DNA of 60,813 nt from Aestuariirhabdus haliotis (GTDB taxonomy: Bacteria; Pseudomonadota; Gammaproteobacteria; Pseudomonadales; Aestuariirhabdaceae): the NCBI RefSeq assembly GCF_023509475.1, contig NZ_JAKSDZ010000019.1, positions 1-60,813 on the forward strand, in the 5' to 3' direction. The translations under genes and the position numbers were made by a program. Position 1 is the first letter of the stretch, and each line of letters begins with the position of its first letter. Below are positions 50,029 to 59,001 of the stretch, in pieces. The notes under the pieces were generated by a model. The model was not told the DNA's origin, ran no database searches, and was given only the letters and a program-made list of their open reading frames with translations.

Positions 50029-50435
50029 CCGTAAAGAAATTAATCCAAGTCAAAGAGGTGATGAAAGGCCAATTCGTCGAAATGGACGGTTTAATGACCG
50101 TTGACAGCGCCATTCAAGCCCTGGTGAAAGAAGACGCCCACACGCTGATCATAAAAAAGCGACACGAGCACGACGAATACGGTATTGTGGTGCTGGCTGA
50201 CATCGCCAAAAAAGTACTGGCCAATGATCGCTCGCCCGAAAGAGTGAATTTATATGAGATCATGACCAAACCCGTACTCAGCGTATCCCCTGAAATGGAT
50301 ATTCGCTATTGTGCTCGTCTGTTTGACCAATTTGGCCTGTCTTCGACACCGGTACTGGACCACGGCAAGGTCGTGGGGGTGATCACGTACGAAGAGATCG
50401 TGCTGCATGGACTGGTTGCTCTCGCGCGCGACTAG
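50025..50435 (+). CDS. CBS-domain protein, 136 aa
   Basis: Two tandem CBS repeats: VKEVMKGQFVEMDGLMTVDSAIQALVKEDAHTLII (about residues 8-45) and YEIMTKPVLSVSPEMDIRYCARLFDQFGLSSTPVLDHGKVVGVITYEEI (about 76-125). Such a Bateman module binds adenosine nucleotides. It overlaps the PII-like gene by 4 nt, so the four genes DUF1538-DUF1538-PII-like-CBS form one translationally coupled operon with two nucleotide-sensing subunits. A terminator-like hairpin follows. Confidence 0.9.
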   Translation: MTVKKLIQVKEVMKGQFVEMDGLMTVDSAIQALVKEDAHTLIIKKRHEHDEYGIVVLADIAKKVLANDRSPERVNLYEIMTKPVLSVSPEMDIRYCARLFDQFGLSSTPVLDHGKVVGVITYEEIVLHGLVALARD

Positions 50436-50463
50436 ATTGGCGTTTCAAATCGTTGCTTATTGC

Positions 50464-50490
50464 CAATAGGCATAAATAAGCCTATTGTTT
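50464..50490 (+). terminator. Terminator-like hairpin after the DUF1538 operon
   Basis: CAATAGGC (50464-50471) pairs with GCCTATTG (50480-50487) over an 8-bp stem and 8-nt loop, followed by TTTTG. It lies 28 bp after the CBS-gene stop. Confidence 0.65.
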
Positions 50491-50515
50491 TGCGAAGTTC
50501 GTAGGGATATGAAGT

Positions 50516-51109
50516 ATGAGTAATAACGAGAACCCGGATCTTTTCTGGGACCTCAGCGCGATTTCCAATAAGCAACTGGCCTCAAACTTTTTCAAAAAGG
50601 TGTCCAGCGCTTTTTGTGTCTATAGCCCGTCCGTAGAAAAAATTTATTCTAACTTTGAAGTTATTTTACCTCGGGATAATAACAGCGGCCTGATCGTGCT
50701 TCCCAACCCCTATGCGTTTCACGACATGTTCAGCTTTATTAATACCGCCTCCATTAAAAAGACCGGCATTATGCTACACCCGGGTGAAAGCTTTGGTCAT
50801 CAGGGCGGACTTTTCCTTTCGTTGCCCATGCGCGGCAACAAGCGCTCCAAGATGCTGGAGTTTATGCACGGCATAAACCTGATCAATAACACGTACAAGG
50901 CAAAATCCGAGGGCAAGAAGCTGTTCTTGCCTGTACTGATGAACGGTGATTTGCGGGAGTTTAAAGCCGCCCATCCTTACCTGCACCTACACCGAATCGA
51001 TGTTACCGAGCTGGCCAACCTGTCGGAATTCGAACGACAGGATATTCAGGATTCAATCTACCATCGCTTCAAACAGATCGACAAACTGCTCTCTACGCCC
51101 ACAGCGTAA
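50516..51109 (+). CDS. Hypothetical cytoplasmic protein, 197 aa
   Basis: No family recognised. The sequence has mixed alpha/beta character with no signal peptide or membrane helix. Recognisable stretches are NNSGLIVLPNPYAFHDMFSFI, HPGESFGHQGGLFLSLPMRG and FLPVLMNGDLREFKAAHPYLHLHRIDV. The gene is single, flanked by the DUF1538-operon terminator and the GGDEF/EAL gene 53 bp downstream. ATG 50516 has no strong RBS. Function unknown. Confidence 0.6.
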   Translation: MSNNENPDLFWDLSAISNKQLASNFFKKVSSAFCVYSPSVEKIYSNFEVILPRDNNSGLIVLPNPYAFHDMFSFINTASIKKTGIMLHPGESFGHQGGLFLSLPMRGNKRSKMLEFMHGINLINNTYKAKSEGKKLFLPVLMNGDLREFKAAHPYLHLHRIDVTELANLSEFERQDIQDSIYHRFKQIDKLLSTPTA

Positions 51110-51162
51110 TCGAATAGATTTCAGGCTATAATGCCCCCTGACATCAAGCTTCACGGACGAGC

Positions 51163-53286
51163 ATGCACACCTCTTCAGTTTCATTGCCATTGATCTCCCT
51201 GCTATTCGGACTATCAAGCGGGATCATGCTCGCCGCCGCAATGACCCTAGGGCTGCTGTCCCGAATCAGCTCCCGCCCTAGAATGCAGCAGCTGTATTTT
51301 TCGTTAACACTGATCTGTTTCTGCGGCGCGGGCTATCAGATAAGCACCCTGTTTCTGCATCAGGCAGCATCACTCAACGAGAGCCTGGCCGCTACTCGCT
51401 GGCAACTGTCCTTCGCCCTGCTTTCGCCTATTGGCTATGCGGCCTTCTGCTCTTTATCGACCCAGCACGAGCAAATACGAACCTGGGTAACGATCGTTAT
51501 CGGCATCTGTATTACCCTGCTCTTTATCAATCTGACCGCTCCCTACACGCTGCGTTTCGATACCATCACCGGTGTCCGTTCTTTCGATTACCCCTGGGGA
51601 GAGAATCTGTTCCTGCTGCGAGGGACCCCAGGACAACTCAAAATTCTCTGGGTGCTCTTCATCAACAGCGTGTATGCCTACTGCCTATGGCGTTTCCTGA
51701 GACACTGGTGGCAAGAACATTCGTTAATCTCTGCCCTTTGGGCCTGCTACCTATTGTTGCAGGCGGCATCCAGCTTGATAGGAAGCATGATTGATCGAGG
51801 TGAGTTAAACAGCGTTTACGTGTACGGCTTTTCGACCACAATTCTGGTGATCAGCATTTGTGCTTCCCTTGCCTACGCTGCCGTCCGCAACGCCGCAGCG
51901 GCTCGCAGCAGAGAAACTTCGTTAAAGCAGGAAATGGCACAAAGAAAGGACGCCGAAGACCGAGTGAAACGGATCGCGTTTGAAGACCATTTGACCGAAC
52001 TGCCGACCCGACTGATGCTGAAGGAATATTTGAATCAGCGCTTACCGATTGACAGCAAGACTTGCCCTCCTTTCCTCTACCTGCAGATAAATCTGGATCA
52101 TTTCAAACATATCAACGATGAGCTGGGCCAGGACGTGGGAGACCAACTGCTGAAACTGCTCGCCAAGCGACTGGTTAACACGGTCGGGCAATCGATGATG
52201 ATCGCGCGCATTGCCGGCGATGAATTTGTGATTCTTGATGAGCACATTAACAGCCAAACCCCCGAATACGCCAAGCGCATCGCGGGGAAAGTGCTGGATG
52301 TTATTCACCAGCCGTTACAGATAAACGATCACAGCCTGCAAGTAGGCGCCACGATCGGCATAGTGCTAGTACCCGAGCATGCCAGCTCTGTTCACGACGT
52401 AATGAGTGGTGCCAGCGTCGCACTGAATCGCGGCAAAAAAAGTGGTCGTGGTGGCTTTCACTTCTATCATCCTGTTTCGATAGAAGAAAACCGTGTTCGT
52501 CAACAGCTGGAGCAGGAGTTGCGCCAGGCTCTGCATCGCAACCAGTTTGAACTTCATGTACAACCTTTGCTGGATAAGGACCGTCGCTGTATCGGAGCTG
52601 AGGCACTACTGAGGTGGAACCATCCTCGACGAGGACTGACCACTCCCGGCTCATTTATTGCCTTGTCGGAAGAAACAGGCTTGATTAACAGTATTGGTGA
52701 CTGGGTATTCAAGGCGGCGCTGGAAATCCTGACACAATGGCAAAAGGACATACCCTGGTTTCTCGGCTACCTGACCGTCAACGTTTCACCCTGGCAGTTT
52801 GCCAGACCCGATTTCGTCGATAATTTATTCGACGCCATAACCAGCAGCGGTATTAACCCCTCCCGGCTTTGCCTTGAAGTAACCGAAGGTGTTCTCTTAA
52901 CAGATTTCAATGAAACCCTCGAAAAGCTCCATCAATTACGCAACTTCGGTTTGAAAATAGCGCTTGATGATTTCGGCACAGGCTATTCATCATTGGCCTA
53001 TCTACGGGATCTACCCATCGATATCCTTAAAATCGATCGGTCATTTATCAGCGAACTGCACAGCGAATCCCCTCGTCACCTGGTCAATGCCATTATTTCC
53101 ATCGGCCAGCATATGGAAATAATCACCGTAGCAGAAGGGGTAGAAACTGAATTTCAATGGGCTCACTTGCATGACATGGGCTGTGATATGTTCCAGGGCT
53201 TCCTGTTCGCAAAACCCATGTCCCGGCAAGATTTCGGTCACTGGCTTGGCCAGGATTGCAAGCTAGAAGCGAATAATCCGAAATAA
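51163..53286 (+). CDS. Membrane GGDEF-EAL protein (probable cyclic-di-GMP phosphodiesterase)
   Basis: 707 aa. About seven N-terminal hydrophobic helices (residues 10-245) form a 7TM-type sensor, followed by a short coiled segment, a GGDEF domain (about 260-425) and an EAL domain (about 440-695). The cyclase motif reads IAGDEF, the first metal-binding Asp is Asn (QINLDHFK) and GH is GQ, so cyclase activity is probably lost. EAL residues are intact: GAEALLRW, LEVTEG, LDDFGTGYSSLAYL, KIDRSFI, EGVETE. It is expected to hydrolyse c-di-GMP in response to an unknown signal. Confidence 0.9.
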   Translation: MHTSSVSLPLISLLFGLSSGIMLAAAMTLGLLSRISSRPRMQQLYFSLTLICFCGAGYQISTLFLHQAASLNESLAATRWQLSFALLSPIGYAAFCSLSTQHEQIRTWVTIVIGICITLLFINLTAPYTLRFDTITGVRSFDYPWGENLFLLRGTPGQLKILWVLFINSVYAYCLWRFLRHWWQEHSLISALWACYLLLQAASSLIGSMIDRGELNSVYVYGFSTTILVISICASLAYAAVRNAAAARSRETSLKQEMAQRKDAEDRVKRIAFEDHLTELPTRLMLKEYLNQRLPIDSKTCPPFLYLQINLDHFKHINDELGQDVGDQLLKLLAKRLVNTVGQSMMIARIAGDEFVILDEHINSQTPEYAKRIAGKVLDVIHQPLQINDHSLQVGATIGIVLVPEHASSVHDVMSGASVALNRGKKSGRGGFHFYHPVSIEENRVRQQLEQELRQALHRNQFELHVQPLLDKDRRCIGAEALLRWNHPRRGLTTPGSFIALSEETGLINSIGDWVFKAALEILTQWQKDIPWFLGYLTVNVSPWQFARPDFVDNLFDAITSSGINPSRLCLEVTEGVLLTDFNETLEKLHQLRNFGLKIALDDFGTGYSSLAYLRDLPIDILKIDRSFISELHSESPRHLVNAIISIGQHMEIITVAEGVETEFQWAHLHDMGCDMFQGFLFAKPMSRQDFGHWLGQDCKLEANNPK

Positions 53287-53385
53287 CAACCTTTGTTACT
53301 GCGGATTTTCCGTATTAGAACTTCCTTTTGCTTCACCTATAATAGGTTCATCGCACCTTATTGAATGCTCTGAAGGAGGCCTGTT

Positions 53386-53871
53386 ATGAACAGCATTTCC
53401 GGTACCAATCCCTACGTCGTTGCTCCGGGTACACCCAATAGCGCCGTTCGCCCGGAAGCAGGTCTCACTTATGAGGAATCCAATGCGCGACTTGATCAAC
53501 TGGGTGATTCGATCAATCAGGCACAGGCTACCCGGGACTCGATCAATGAAACCCAACGAACTGCCTTTCTTGGTGTTAACCAGGCTCAGGCACAGCAAAA
53601 TCAGATCGATATCTATACCAGCACCTACAGCGGCAACGAGAGCAGCAGCTCCAGCAATTCCTTAACCTACTCAGATATTCAGGATATTAGTCGCACCGTC
53701 GCCGTTAGCAACGGAGCACCGCCACCAGCGGTTGTTGAACAACAAATAGAGCAGCGGGTCAGCCAACAGCCTACCCCGGGTGAACTGCTACAGGGCAGAA
53801 TTCAGGAAGCCTACGACCAACCGGTAACTATTCAACCCGTTGAGCAACAACGGGTCGATATCACCGTATAA
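53386..53871 (+). CDS. Hypothetical low-complexity protein, 161 aa
   Basis: No family known. It is rich in Gln, Ser, Asn, Thr and Pro. A predicted helical heptad region (SNARLDQLGDSINQAQATRDSINETQ, flagellin-like in composition) is followed by a Ser-rich stretch (SGNESSSSSNS) and a Gln/Pro-rich tail. No signal peptide, no Cys. ATG 53386 has a good RBS (GAAGGAGG). It may be a small secreted or surface protein lacking a standard signal, but this is only a guess. Confidence 0.55.
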   Translation: MNSISGTNPYVVAPGTPNSAVRPEAGLTYEESNARLDQLGDSINQAQATRDSINETQRTAFLGVNQAQAQQNQIDIYTSTYSGNESSSSSNSLTYSDIQDISRTVAVSNGAPPPAVVEQQIEQRVSQQPTPGELLQGRIQEAYDQPVTIQPVEQQRVDITV

Positions 53872-53898
53872 TCAGAACCCCCGGCCGCCCAGACTCGC

Positions 53899-54591
53899 CT
53901 ACCAGGGAATCGGACTACCATCGTAATTAAAGAACCCTCCCGATTCTTTCAGGGTAGATGCTGCGATTACGTGCCTCATACCGGTAACCGACGTGTGGAC
54001 ATCGATCAGGCCATTGGGCCCACCCATATCAGTCCTGACCCACCCGGGATGCATCATCAATACCCTGATTCCTTGAGCCTTCAAGTCCAGCGACAAGCTT
54101 TTTCCCACTGCATTTAATGCAGCTTTGGTACTTCGATAGACATAGCTACCACCACTTCCGTTATCCGATATGCTGCCCATTTTACTGCTGAGTATTGCAA
54201 TAGCCGGGTTCTCCCCACGATCGAGATTGACCAGTAAACGCTGCACCAGCATCAGGGGCGCTACCGTGTTAATGCGCAAGGTCTCCATCCAGGTATCCGC
54301 CGACACCTGCTGCAGATTACCCGGTGTCGGTCCATAAACGCCCGCATTTTGCACCAACAAATCCAGCGGCTGATCCCCCAACTGCGCAACCAACCGATCA
54401 ATCGATTCATTACTGGATATATCCAATTCGAACACCTTGAGGTTCGGGCTCGTTGCGGCCAGGTCATCGAGTTCGGTACAGTTGGAAACATCCCGGCAGC
54501 TGGCATAGACCATCCAGCCGTCTGCCAGATACTGCCTGGTCATCTCCAACCCAAGTCCTCGGTTACACCCGGTAATCATTACGCTGGCCAT
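53899..54591 (-). CDS. Short-chain dehydrogenase/reductase (SDR)
   Basis: 230 aa from ATG 54589-54591 (GGAG 8 nt upstream). Rossmann cofactor motif VMITGCNRGLGLEM (TG-x3-G-x-G), VQNAGVYGPTP (NAG), catalytic Ser in ILSSKMGSI, and the Tyr/Lys pair in YVYRSTKAALN (Y-x3-K), then MHPGWVRTDMGG. NAD(P)H-dependent oxidoreductase of unknown substrate. A longer upstream frame lacks an RBS. Convergent with the 161-aa gene. Confidence 0.9.
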   Translation of the reverse strand: MASVMITGCNRGLGLEMTRQYLADGWMVYASCRDVSNCTELDDLAATSPNLKVFELDISSNESIDRLVAQLGDQPLDLLVQNAGVYGPTPGNLQQVSADTWMETLRINTVAPLMLVQRLLVNLDRGENPAIAILSSKMGSISDNGSGGSYVYRSTKAALNAVGKSLSLDLKAQGIRVLMMHPGWVRTDMGGPNGLIDVHTSVTGMRHVIAASTLKESGGFFNYDGSPIPW

Positions 54592-54698
54592 AAGCTTTGT
54601 CTCCGTTTCTGAGTTAGCAAGATGATAAAGCCCCCCAAAACAAAACAGCCGGCGCAGAACTTCTGCACCGGCTGTTGGCATTTAATCTCTCATAAGGA

Positions 54699-55388
54699 TT
54701 AAGAGCGCGGACGCAGGTGGGCGTGATAACGCTTTTCCAGCTGTTTAAACACAAACACGATGCTGAAAGTAATCGCCATATAGAATAGGCCCGCCGCGAT
54801 AAAGGCTTCAAAGGGGCTGTAGTATTTTGAATTGATAATGCGCGCGGCACCCGTCAGATCGACAATGGTTACGATGCCGGCAATGGCACTGCCATGCAGC
54901 ATAAAGACCACTTCATTACTGTAAGCTGGTAAGGCTCGGCGCAGGGCACTAGGCAGAATAATCCGTTTGATCTGCTGCCAACGACTCATACCATAGGCTT
55001 TAGCGGCTTCAATCTCACCCATAGGGGTATTGGCAATGGCACCGCGGAAAATCTCGGTGGTATAAGCCGCCGTGTTTAAGGTAAAAGCGAACAGGGCACA
55101 CCAGTAAGCTTCCTTAAAAACCACCCACAAGAAGCTCTCTCGAATAAACTCAAACTGACCAAAGCCGTAATAGACCAGGAACACCTGTACCAACATGGGC
55201 GTGCCGCGGAAAAAATAGGTATAAAGCCAGATGGGCCCCCAAATCAGTGGGTTGCGATGGTTCCTCAAGATTGCCAACGGTATTGCCATAAACAGTCCGA
55301 TCAGCAATGACATAAATACCAGCTGAATGGTTGTCCATGCACCTTGCAGATAGATATCGATGTTATCGATGATTATCGAGAAATCCAT
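54699..55388 (-). CDS. Amino-acid ABC transporter permease (HisM/ArtM type)
   Basis: 229 aa from ATG 55386-55388 (GGAGG 7 nt upstream). Five hydrophobic segments and the EAA loop ANTPMGEIEAAKAYGMSRWQQIKRIILP are typical of polar amino-acid permeases. It pairs with the HisQ-type permease just upstream to form the membrane channel. Overlap with that gene's stop and a shared strand indicate one operon with the binding protein and ATPase. Confidence 0.9.
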   Translation of the reverse strand: MDFSIIIDNIDIYLQGAWTTIQLVFMSLLIGLFMAIPLAILRNHRNPLIWGPIWLYTYFFRGTPMLVQVFLVYYGFGQFEFIRESFLWVVFKEAYWCALFAFTLNTAAYTTEIFRGAIANTPMGEIEAAKAYGMSRWQQIKRIILPSALRRALPAYSNEVVFMLHGSAIAGIVTIVDLTGAARIINSKYYSPFEAFIAAGLFYMAITFSIVFVFKQLEKRYHAHLRPRS

Positions 55389-55390
55389 AA

Positions 55391-56083
55391 TCAAGCCTCC
55401 CGACGCAGACTGGCACTGTAACGGCGTTCAAGCCATTGCAGGTAAGCCACGGAAATTGAGGTAAATATCAGGAAAATCACCGATACCGTCAGATAAAAAG
55501 TAAAAGGCTTCTGGGTTGAACCCGCTGCCAGCGAGGCGGTACGAACCATGTCATCGAGGCCAATAATGGAAACCAGCGCGGTGGTTTTCAGCAAAACCAG
55601 CCAGTTATTGCCAAAGCCTGGCAGTGCGTGGCGCATCATTTGTGGAAACAGAATACGACGAAAGACCTGAAAGCTGGTCATACCATAGGCTCTCCCGGCC
55701 TCAAGTTGCCCGTCGTCCACCGAGAGGATCGCGCCGCGGAAGGTTTCCGCCATATAGGCACCGAAGATAAAACCGATGGTCAATACACCCGCCACAAAGG
55801 GGTTAATATCGATGTAATCTTCGTAGCCCACCATATAGGCCAATTCATTTACCAATATCTGGCCGCCAAAAAAAATCAGCAACATCAACACCAGATCCGG
55901 GATACCACGAATCACAGTGGTGTAGACAATCGCAATACCCTGAGCAATTCGCGATTTGGACAGTCTCGCCAAAGCAGTTCCGATGCCAAGAATCATGCTG
56001 AGCACGAGCGACAACAGGGCAACTTCAATGGTGATCACCGCCCCATTGAGGATACTTTCGCCATAGCCATGAAGGTTCAGCAT
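55391..56083 (-). CDS. Amino-acid ABC transporter permease (HisQ/ArtQ type)
   Basis: 230 aa from ATG 56081-56083; upstream in-frame codons fall in the hairpin region and lack an RBS. It has five membrane segments and the EAA motif LSVDDGQLEAGRAYGMTSFQVFRRILFPQ. Inner-membrane component of a polar amino-acid uptake system. The adjacent binding protein is of the lysine/arginine/ornithine-histidine class, so basic amino acids or histidine are likely. Overlaps the next permease gene by a few bases. Confidence 0.9.
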   Translation of the reverse strand: MLNLHGYGESILNGAVITIEVALLSLVLSMILGIGTALARLSKSRIAQGIAIVYTTVIRGIPDLVLMLLIFFGGQILVNELAYMVGYEDYIDINPFVAGVLTIGFIFGAYMAETFRGAILSVDDGQLEAGRAYGMTSFQVFRRILFPQMMRHALPGFGNNWLVLLKTTALVSIIGLDDMVRTASLAAGSTQKPFTFYLTVSVIFLIFTSISVAYLQWLERRYSASLRREA

Positions 56084-56127
56084 AGTGCGTTCTCGTAAGG
56101 TAAACGGAATAGAAAAAACAGAGAGGG

Positions 56128-56160
56128 GGCGGAGCACCGAATGTGCTCCGCCGGCGTTCT
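56128..56160 (-). terminator. Intercistronic stem-loop between binding-protein and permease genes
   Basis: GGCGGAGCAC (56128-56137) pairs with GTGCTCCGCC (56143-56152). On the minus strand the stem is followed after nine bases by TTTTTT (near 56114-56119). It lies between the binding-protein gene and the permeases, a typical place for a partial terminator or RNA stabiliser that lets the binding protein be made in excess. Confidence 0.65.
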
Positions 56161-56163
56161 AAA

Positions 56164-56928
56164 TCAATAGATTTCGAACTCGAAGTACTTCTTGCGGATC
56201 TTGTCGTAAGTACCGTCAGCACGGATCTTGGCAATTGCCGCGTTCAGTTGCTGGGTCAGGTCCTGATCCTTTTTACGTACCGCGATACCGATACCTTCAC
56301 CTACCCACTTGGCGTCGGTAATGCTGTCGCCTGTCAGCTCGTAGGCATCACCACCTTCCTTGCTCAGGAAACCGTCAGTCAATACAAACACATCAGCCAG
56401 CAACAGATCGAGACGACCCGCTTTCATATCGAGGTAGGCTTCGTCTTGAGTACCGTAACGCTTGACGTTAGCCCCTTCAACGGCATTGGAAATATAGGTA
56501 TCAGCAATCGTAGAACGCTGCACTCCGACGGTCTTGCCTTTCAGGTTAGCGAGATCGATGGCGGCACCCTTCTTGGCAGCGTAAGCCAGCGGCGAAGTGT
56601 AATACTTGTCAGTAAAATCTACCTTTTGCTTGCGCTCTTCGGTGATGGACATGGAAGCGATAATGGCATCGTACTTACGCGCCAGCAACGCAGGGATAAT
56701 GCCGTCCCAGTCTTGCTTGACCATGGTACATTCCGCATTCATCGCGGCACACAGGGCATTCGCAATATCGATATCGAAACCGGTCACTGATCCATCGGGA
56801 TTGGTCTGGCTGAAAGGAGGATAAGCACCCTCAACGCCGATTCGAACCTTGTCCCATTCTTTGGCCATAGCCGGAGTAGCGGCCATCGCAACCACGGTGG
56901 CACCAATAGCAAACAAACGCTTTAACAT
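56164..56928 (-). CDS. Periplasmic basic-amino-acid-type binding protein
   Basis: 254 aa. Signal peptide KRLFAIGATVVAMAATPAMA, cleavage after AMA. SBP family 3 pattern: VRIGVEGAYPPFSQTNPDGSVTGFDIDIANALC, DWDGIIPALLARKYDAIIASMSITEERKQKVDFTDKYY. The Tyr/Phe/Ser/Asp/Arg residues shared by ArtJ/HisJ/LAO are present. It feeds the two permeases encoded downstream. Confidence 0.92.
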   Translation of the reverse strand: MLKRLFAIGATVVAMAATPAMAKEWDKVRIGVEGAYPPFSQTNPDGSVTGFDIDIANALCAAMNAECTMVKQDWDGIIPALLARKYDAIIASMSITEERKQKVDFTDKYYTSPLAYAAKKGAAIDLANLKGKTVGVQRSTIADTYISNAVEGANVKRYGTQDEAYLDMKAGRLDLLLADVFVLTDGFLSKEGGDAYELTGDSITDAKWVGEGIGIAVRKKDQDLTQQLNAAIAKIRADGTYDKIRKKYFEFEIY

Positions 56929-56971
56929 GTGTAACTCCCTTGGTATTTATTGATTTGTTTTTTTGATCAGT

Positions 56972-57742
56972 CTAGTAACTGCTAGCAAGAAACTGCTGCA
57001 GTCGTTCTGATTCAGGGTTGTTGAAGACTGTTTCAGGATGACCCTGCTCCTCAATCAGCCCCTGATGGAGAAAGAGTACCTTGTTTGATACATCGCGGGC
57101 AAAGGCCATTTCGTGGGTTACCACGATCATGGTTCGTCCCTCTTCCGCAAGATCTTGCATCACCTTGAGCACTTCCCCCACCAACTCCGGGTCCAGGGCC
57201 GATGTGGGTTCATCAAACAGCATCACTTCAGGGTCCATTGCCAGGGCCCGGGCGATGGCTGCACGCTGCTGCTGACCGCCGGACATATGACCGGGGTAGT
57301 AATCGCGTCGCTCATAAATGCCAACTTTATCCATTAACTGGCGACCTCGTTCGAGCGCCTCTTTTTTGGATAAACCCAGCACCTGCATGGGCGCCTCGAT
57401 GATATTTTCTTCGATGGTCATATGGGACCAGAGATTGAAACTCTGAAACACCATCGACAAGCGAGAGCGAATACGTTCAACCTGTTTCTGGTCTGCGGGC
57501 ATAGGCACACCCCGTTTACCCGGCTTCATGGCGATTTTTTCGCCATGCAGGTAAATATCACCGGAAGTCGGTGTTTCAAGCAGATTAATACAACGCAGGA
57601 AGGTACTTTTGCCCGATCCGGATGAACCGATCATCGAGATAACATCACCCTTTTGGGCTTTTAACGACACTCCCTTGAGGACCTCCAGCTCATTAAAATG
57701 CTTGTGCAGGTCATTAACTTCCAGTGCCGGGGTATCGCTCAT
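56972..57742 (-). CDS. Amino-acid ABC transporter ATP-binding protein (HisP type)
   Basis: 256 aa ATPase. Walker [14 protein letters not shown] (residues 36-48), Q-loop [11 protein letters not shown], signature motif [15 protein letters not shown], Walker [15 protein letters not shown], and His-switch VTHEM. The gene order ATPase, binding protein, permease, permease is typical of the polar amino-acid uptake family. It is the first gene of the operon; no clear promoter or ArgR box was identified in the 57743-57998 intergenic region. Confidence 0.94.
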   Translation of the reverse strand: MSDTPALEVNDLHKHFNELEVLKGVSLKAQKGDVISMIGSSGSGKSTFLRCINLLETPTSGDIYLHGEKIAMKPGKRGVPMPADQKQVERIRSRLSMVFQSFNLWSHMTIEENIIEAPMQVLGLSKKEALERGRQLMDKVGIYERRDYYPGHMSGGQQQRAAIARALAMDPEVMLFDEPTSALDPELVGEVLKVMQDLAEEGRTMIVVTHEMAFARDVSNKVLFLHQGLIEEQGHPETVFNNPESERLQQFLASSY

Positions 57743-57998
57743 AAAACTCTCTTGTTATAAGTCGTTATCGATTCAACGCCGAGGATCTGGCCCGCAGCGT
57801 TCACTTCTCTGATAGCGCATCTCGCCTCTCTCGAATGGGGCGAGTTATGCAATAAAGTACGCAACGGGACATAAAGCATGCAAGGCTTTTTGGCCAGGAA
57901 ACCTTTATCAGGTCCCCAGACTAAAACTTACCGGCGTAAACAGGAAATTATACCCCGAAATGGCGTAAAAGCGCAGATACCTGACTAGAGAATCAATC

Positions 57999-58787
57999 TT
58001 AATTTGCGGCCAGAGCGGGTGACTCAATACTGGTATCAAGTCCCACATCCATCAATGAGGACACAATGGTATCGCTGTAACGGGTAACCAGGAAAGGTAC
58101 CGTTTGGTCCTGATAATTAACCAGCTTGCCGGATATATACATCCATTTGGTTTCCGCTTTACTCAATCGCTCATCGTCGATATGAGCTTTGAGATTGGCA
58201 AACTGTTTCGCAAACGCCTTGGCGTGAATATCAATGGTATCACCCTCTTCGTCCGCCATAAGCCCGGTTCGACCGTTCCAGTGCGCTGCGAGTCGTGCGT
58301 AGCGCGAGGCCATTTTCTGTACCCGAGCCGCCGCGGACATCACCTGCTGACGCAAACCGGGCTGATTGCCGGTGAGATAATCATAACCGGCGGCAAGACT
58401 GCCCAGAAGCTTGTTTTCAGCCGCATCCAGATCATTCACGGCGTAAATTGATGTATAACCCTGAGTACGCATTTCGTTCGCCTGAGCCGCTTTCTTGTAG
58501 TCTTTCAGGCTGGCACGGATATTAGCGACTATCGACTCCAACGCCTTGTCTCCACCGAGCTGAGACCTGGAAGGCAGTAAGGATTGCATTTTCGCCAGGC
58601 TGCTCTCGAGCTTGGCAGCAGCTTTAGCGTCACCCTCAAGAAAGGTAAACATATGAAATTGAGTTGAACAGCGGTAGGTTTCCACCTCCAGCGCATACAT
58701 CTGGTCGAGGATTTCATACTTGTCCGCTGATGCAATACCTGGCAGGAACGCCAGACAAAGAAATACTGTAATGATTTTGTAGATCAT
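57999..58787 (-). CDS. Hypothetical secreted helical protein
   Basis: 262 aa from ATG 58785-58787 so that a signal peptide (IYKIITVFLCLAFLPGIASA) stands at the N terminus. The longer frame upstream has no RBS. The mature part is predominantly helical (KYEILDQMYALEVETYRC; AKLESSLAKMQSLLP; RYARLAAHWNGRTGLM) with the look of a four-helix or CHASE3-like sensory bundle, but no family can be named. Likely periplasmic. No partner gene is adjacent. Confidence 0.65.
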   Translation of the reverse strand: MIYKIITVFLCLAFLPGIASADKYEILDQMYALEVETYRCSTQFHMFTFLEGDAKAAAKLESSLAKMQSLLPSRSQLGGDKALESIVANIRASLKDYKKAAQANEMRTQGYTSIYAVNDLDAAENKLLGSLAAGYDYLTGNQPGLRQQVMSAAARVQKMASRYARLAAHWNGRTGLMADEEGDTIDIHAKAFAKQFANLKAHIDDERLSKAETKWMYISGKLVNYQDQTVPFLVTRYSDTIVSSLMDVGLDTSIESPALAAN

Positions 58788-59001
58788 GAGAGTCGCCCGC
58801 AGTCTTGTTGTTGTTTTGGCCCCAAAGGATCGAATCCAGCCTGGCCCCTTGGTGTTGCGCTTCCAGCGCGGCCCCAAGCAAGGCCATAGCAGAGCTCCTG
58901 CACATTCAGCTTCTCACTCCTGACATATTCATGCAAGCGTTTGTCCGGGTGGGTTATACTCCCCGGCCTCCCCTTCCAAGCCAACCACCAAAGCCACCTA
59001 A

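Noticed and set aside
57743-57998. ArgR box or clear promoter upstream of the ABC transporter operon
   Set aside because: A search by eye found only partial matches; not reported as a feature.
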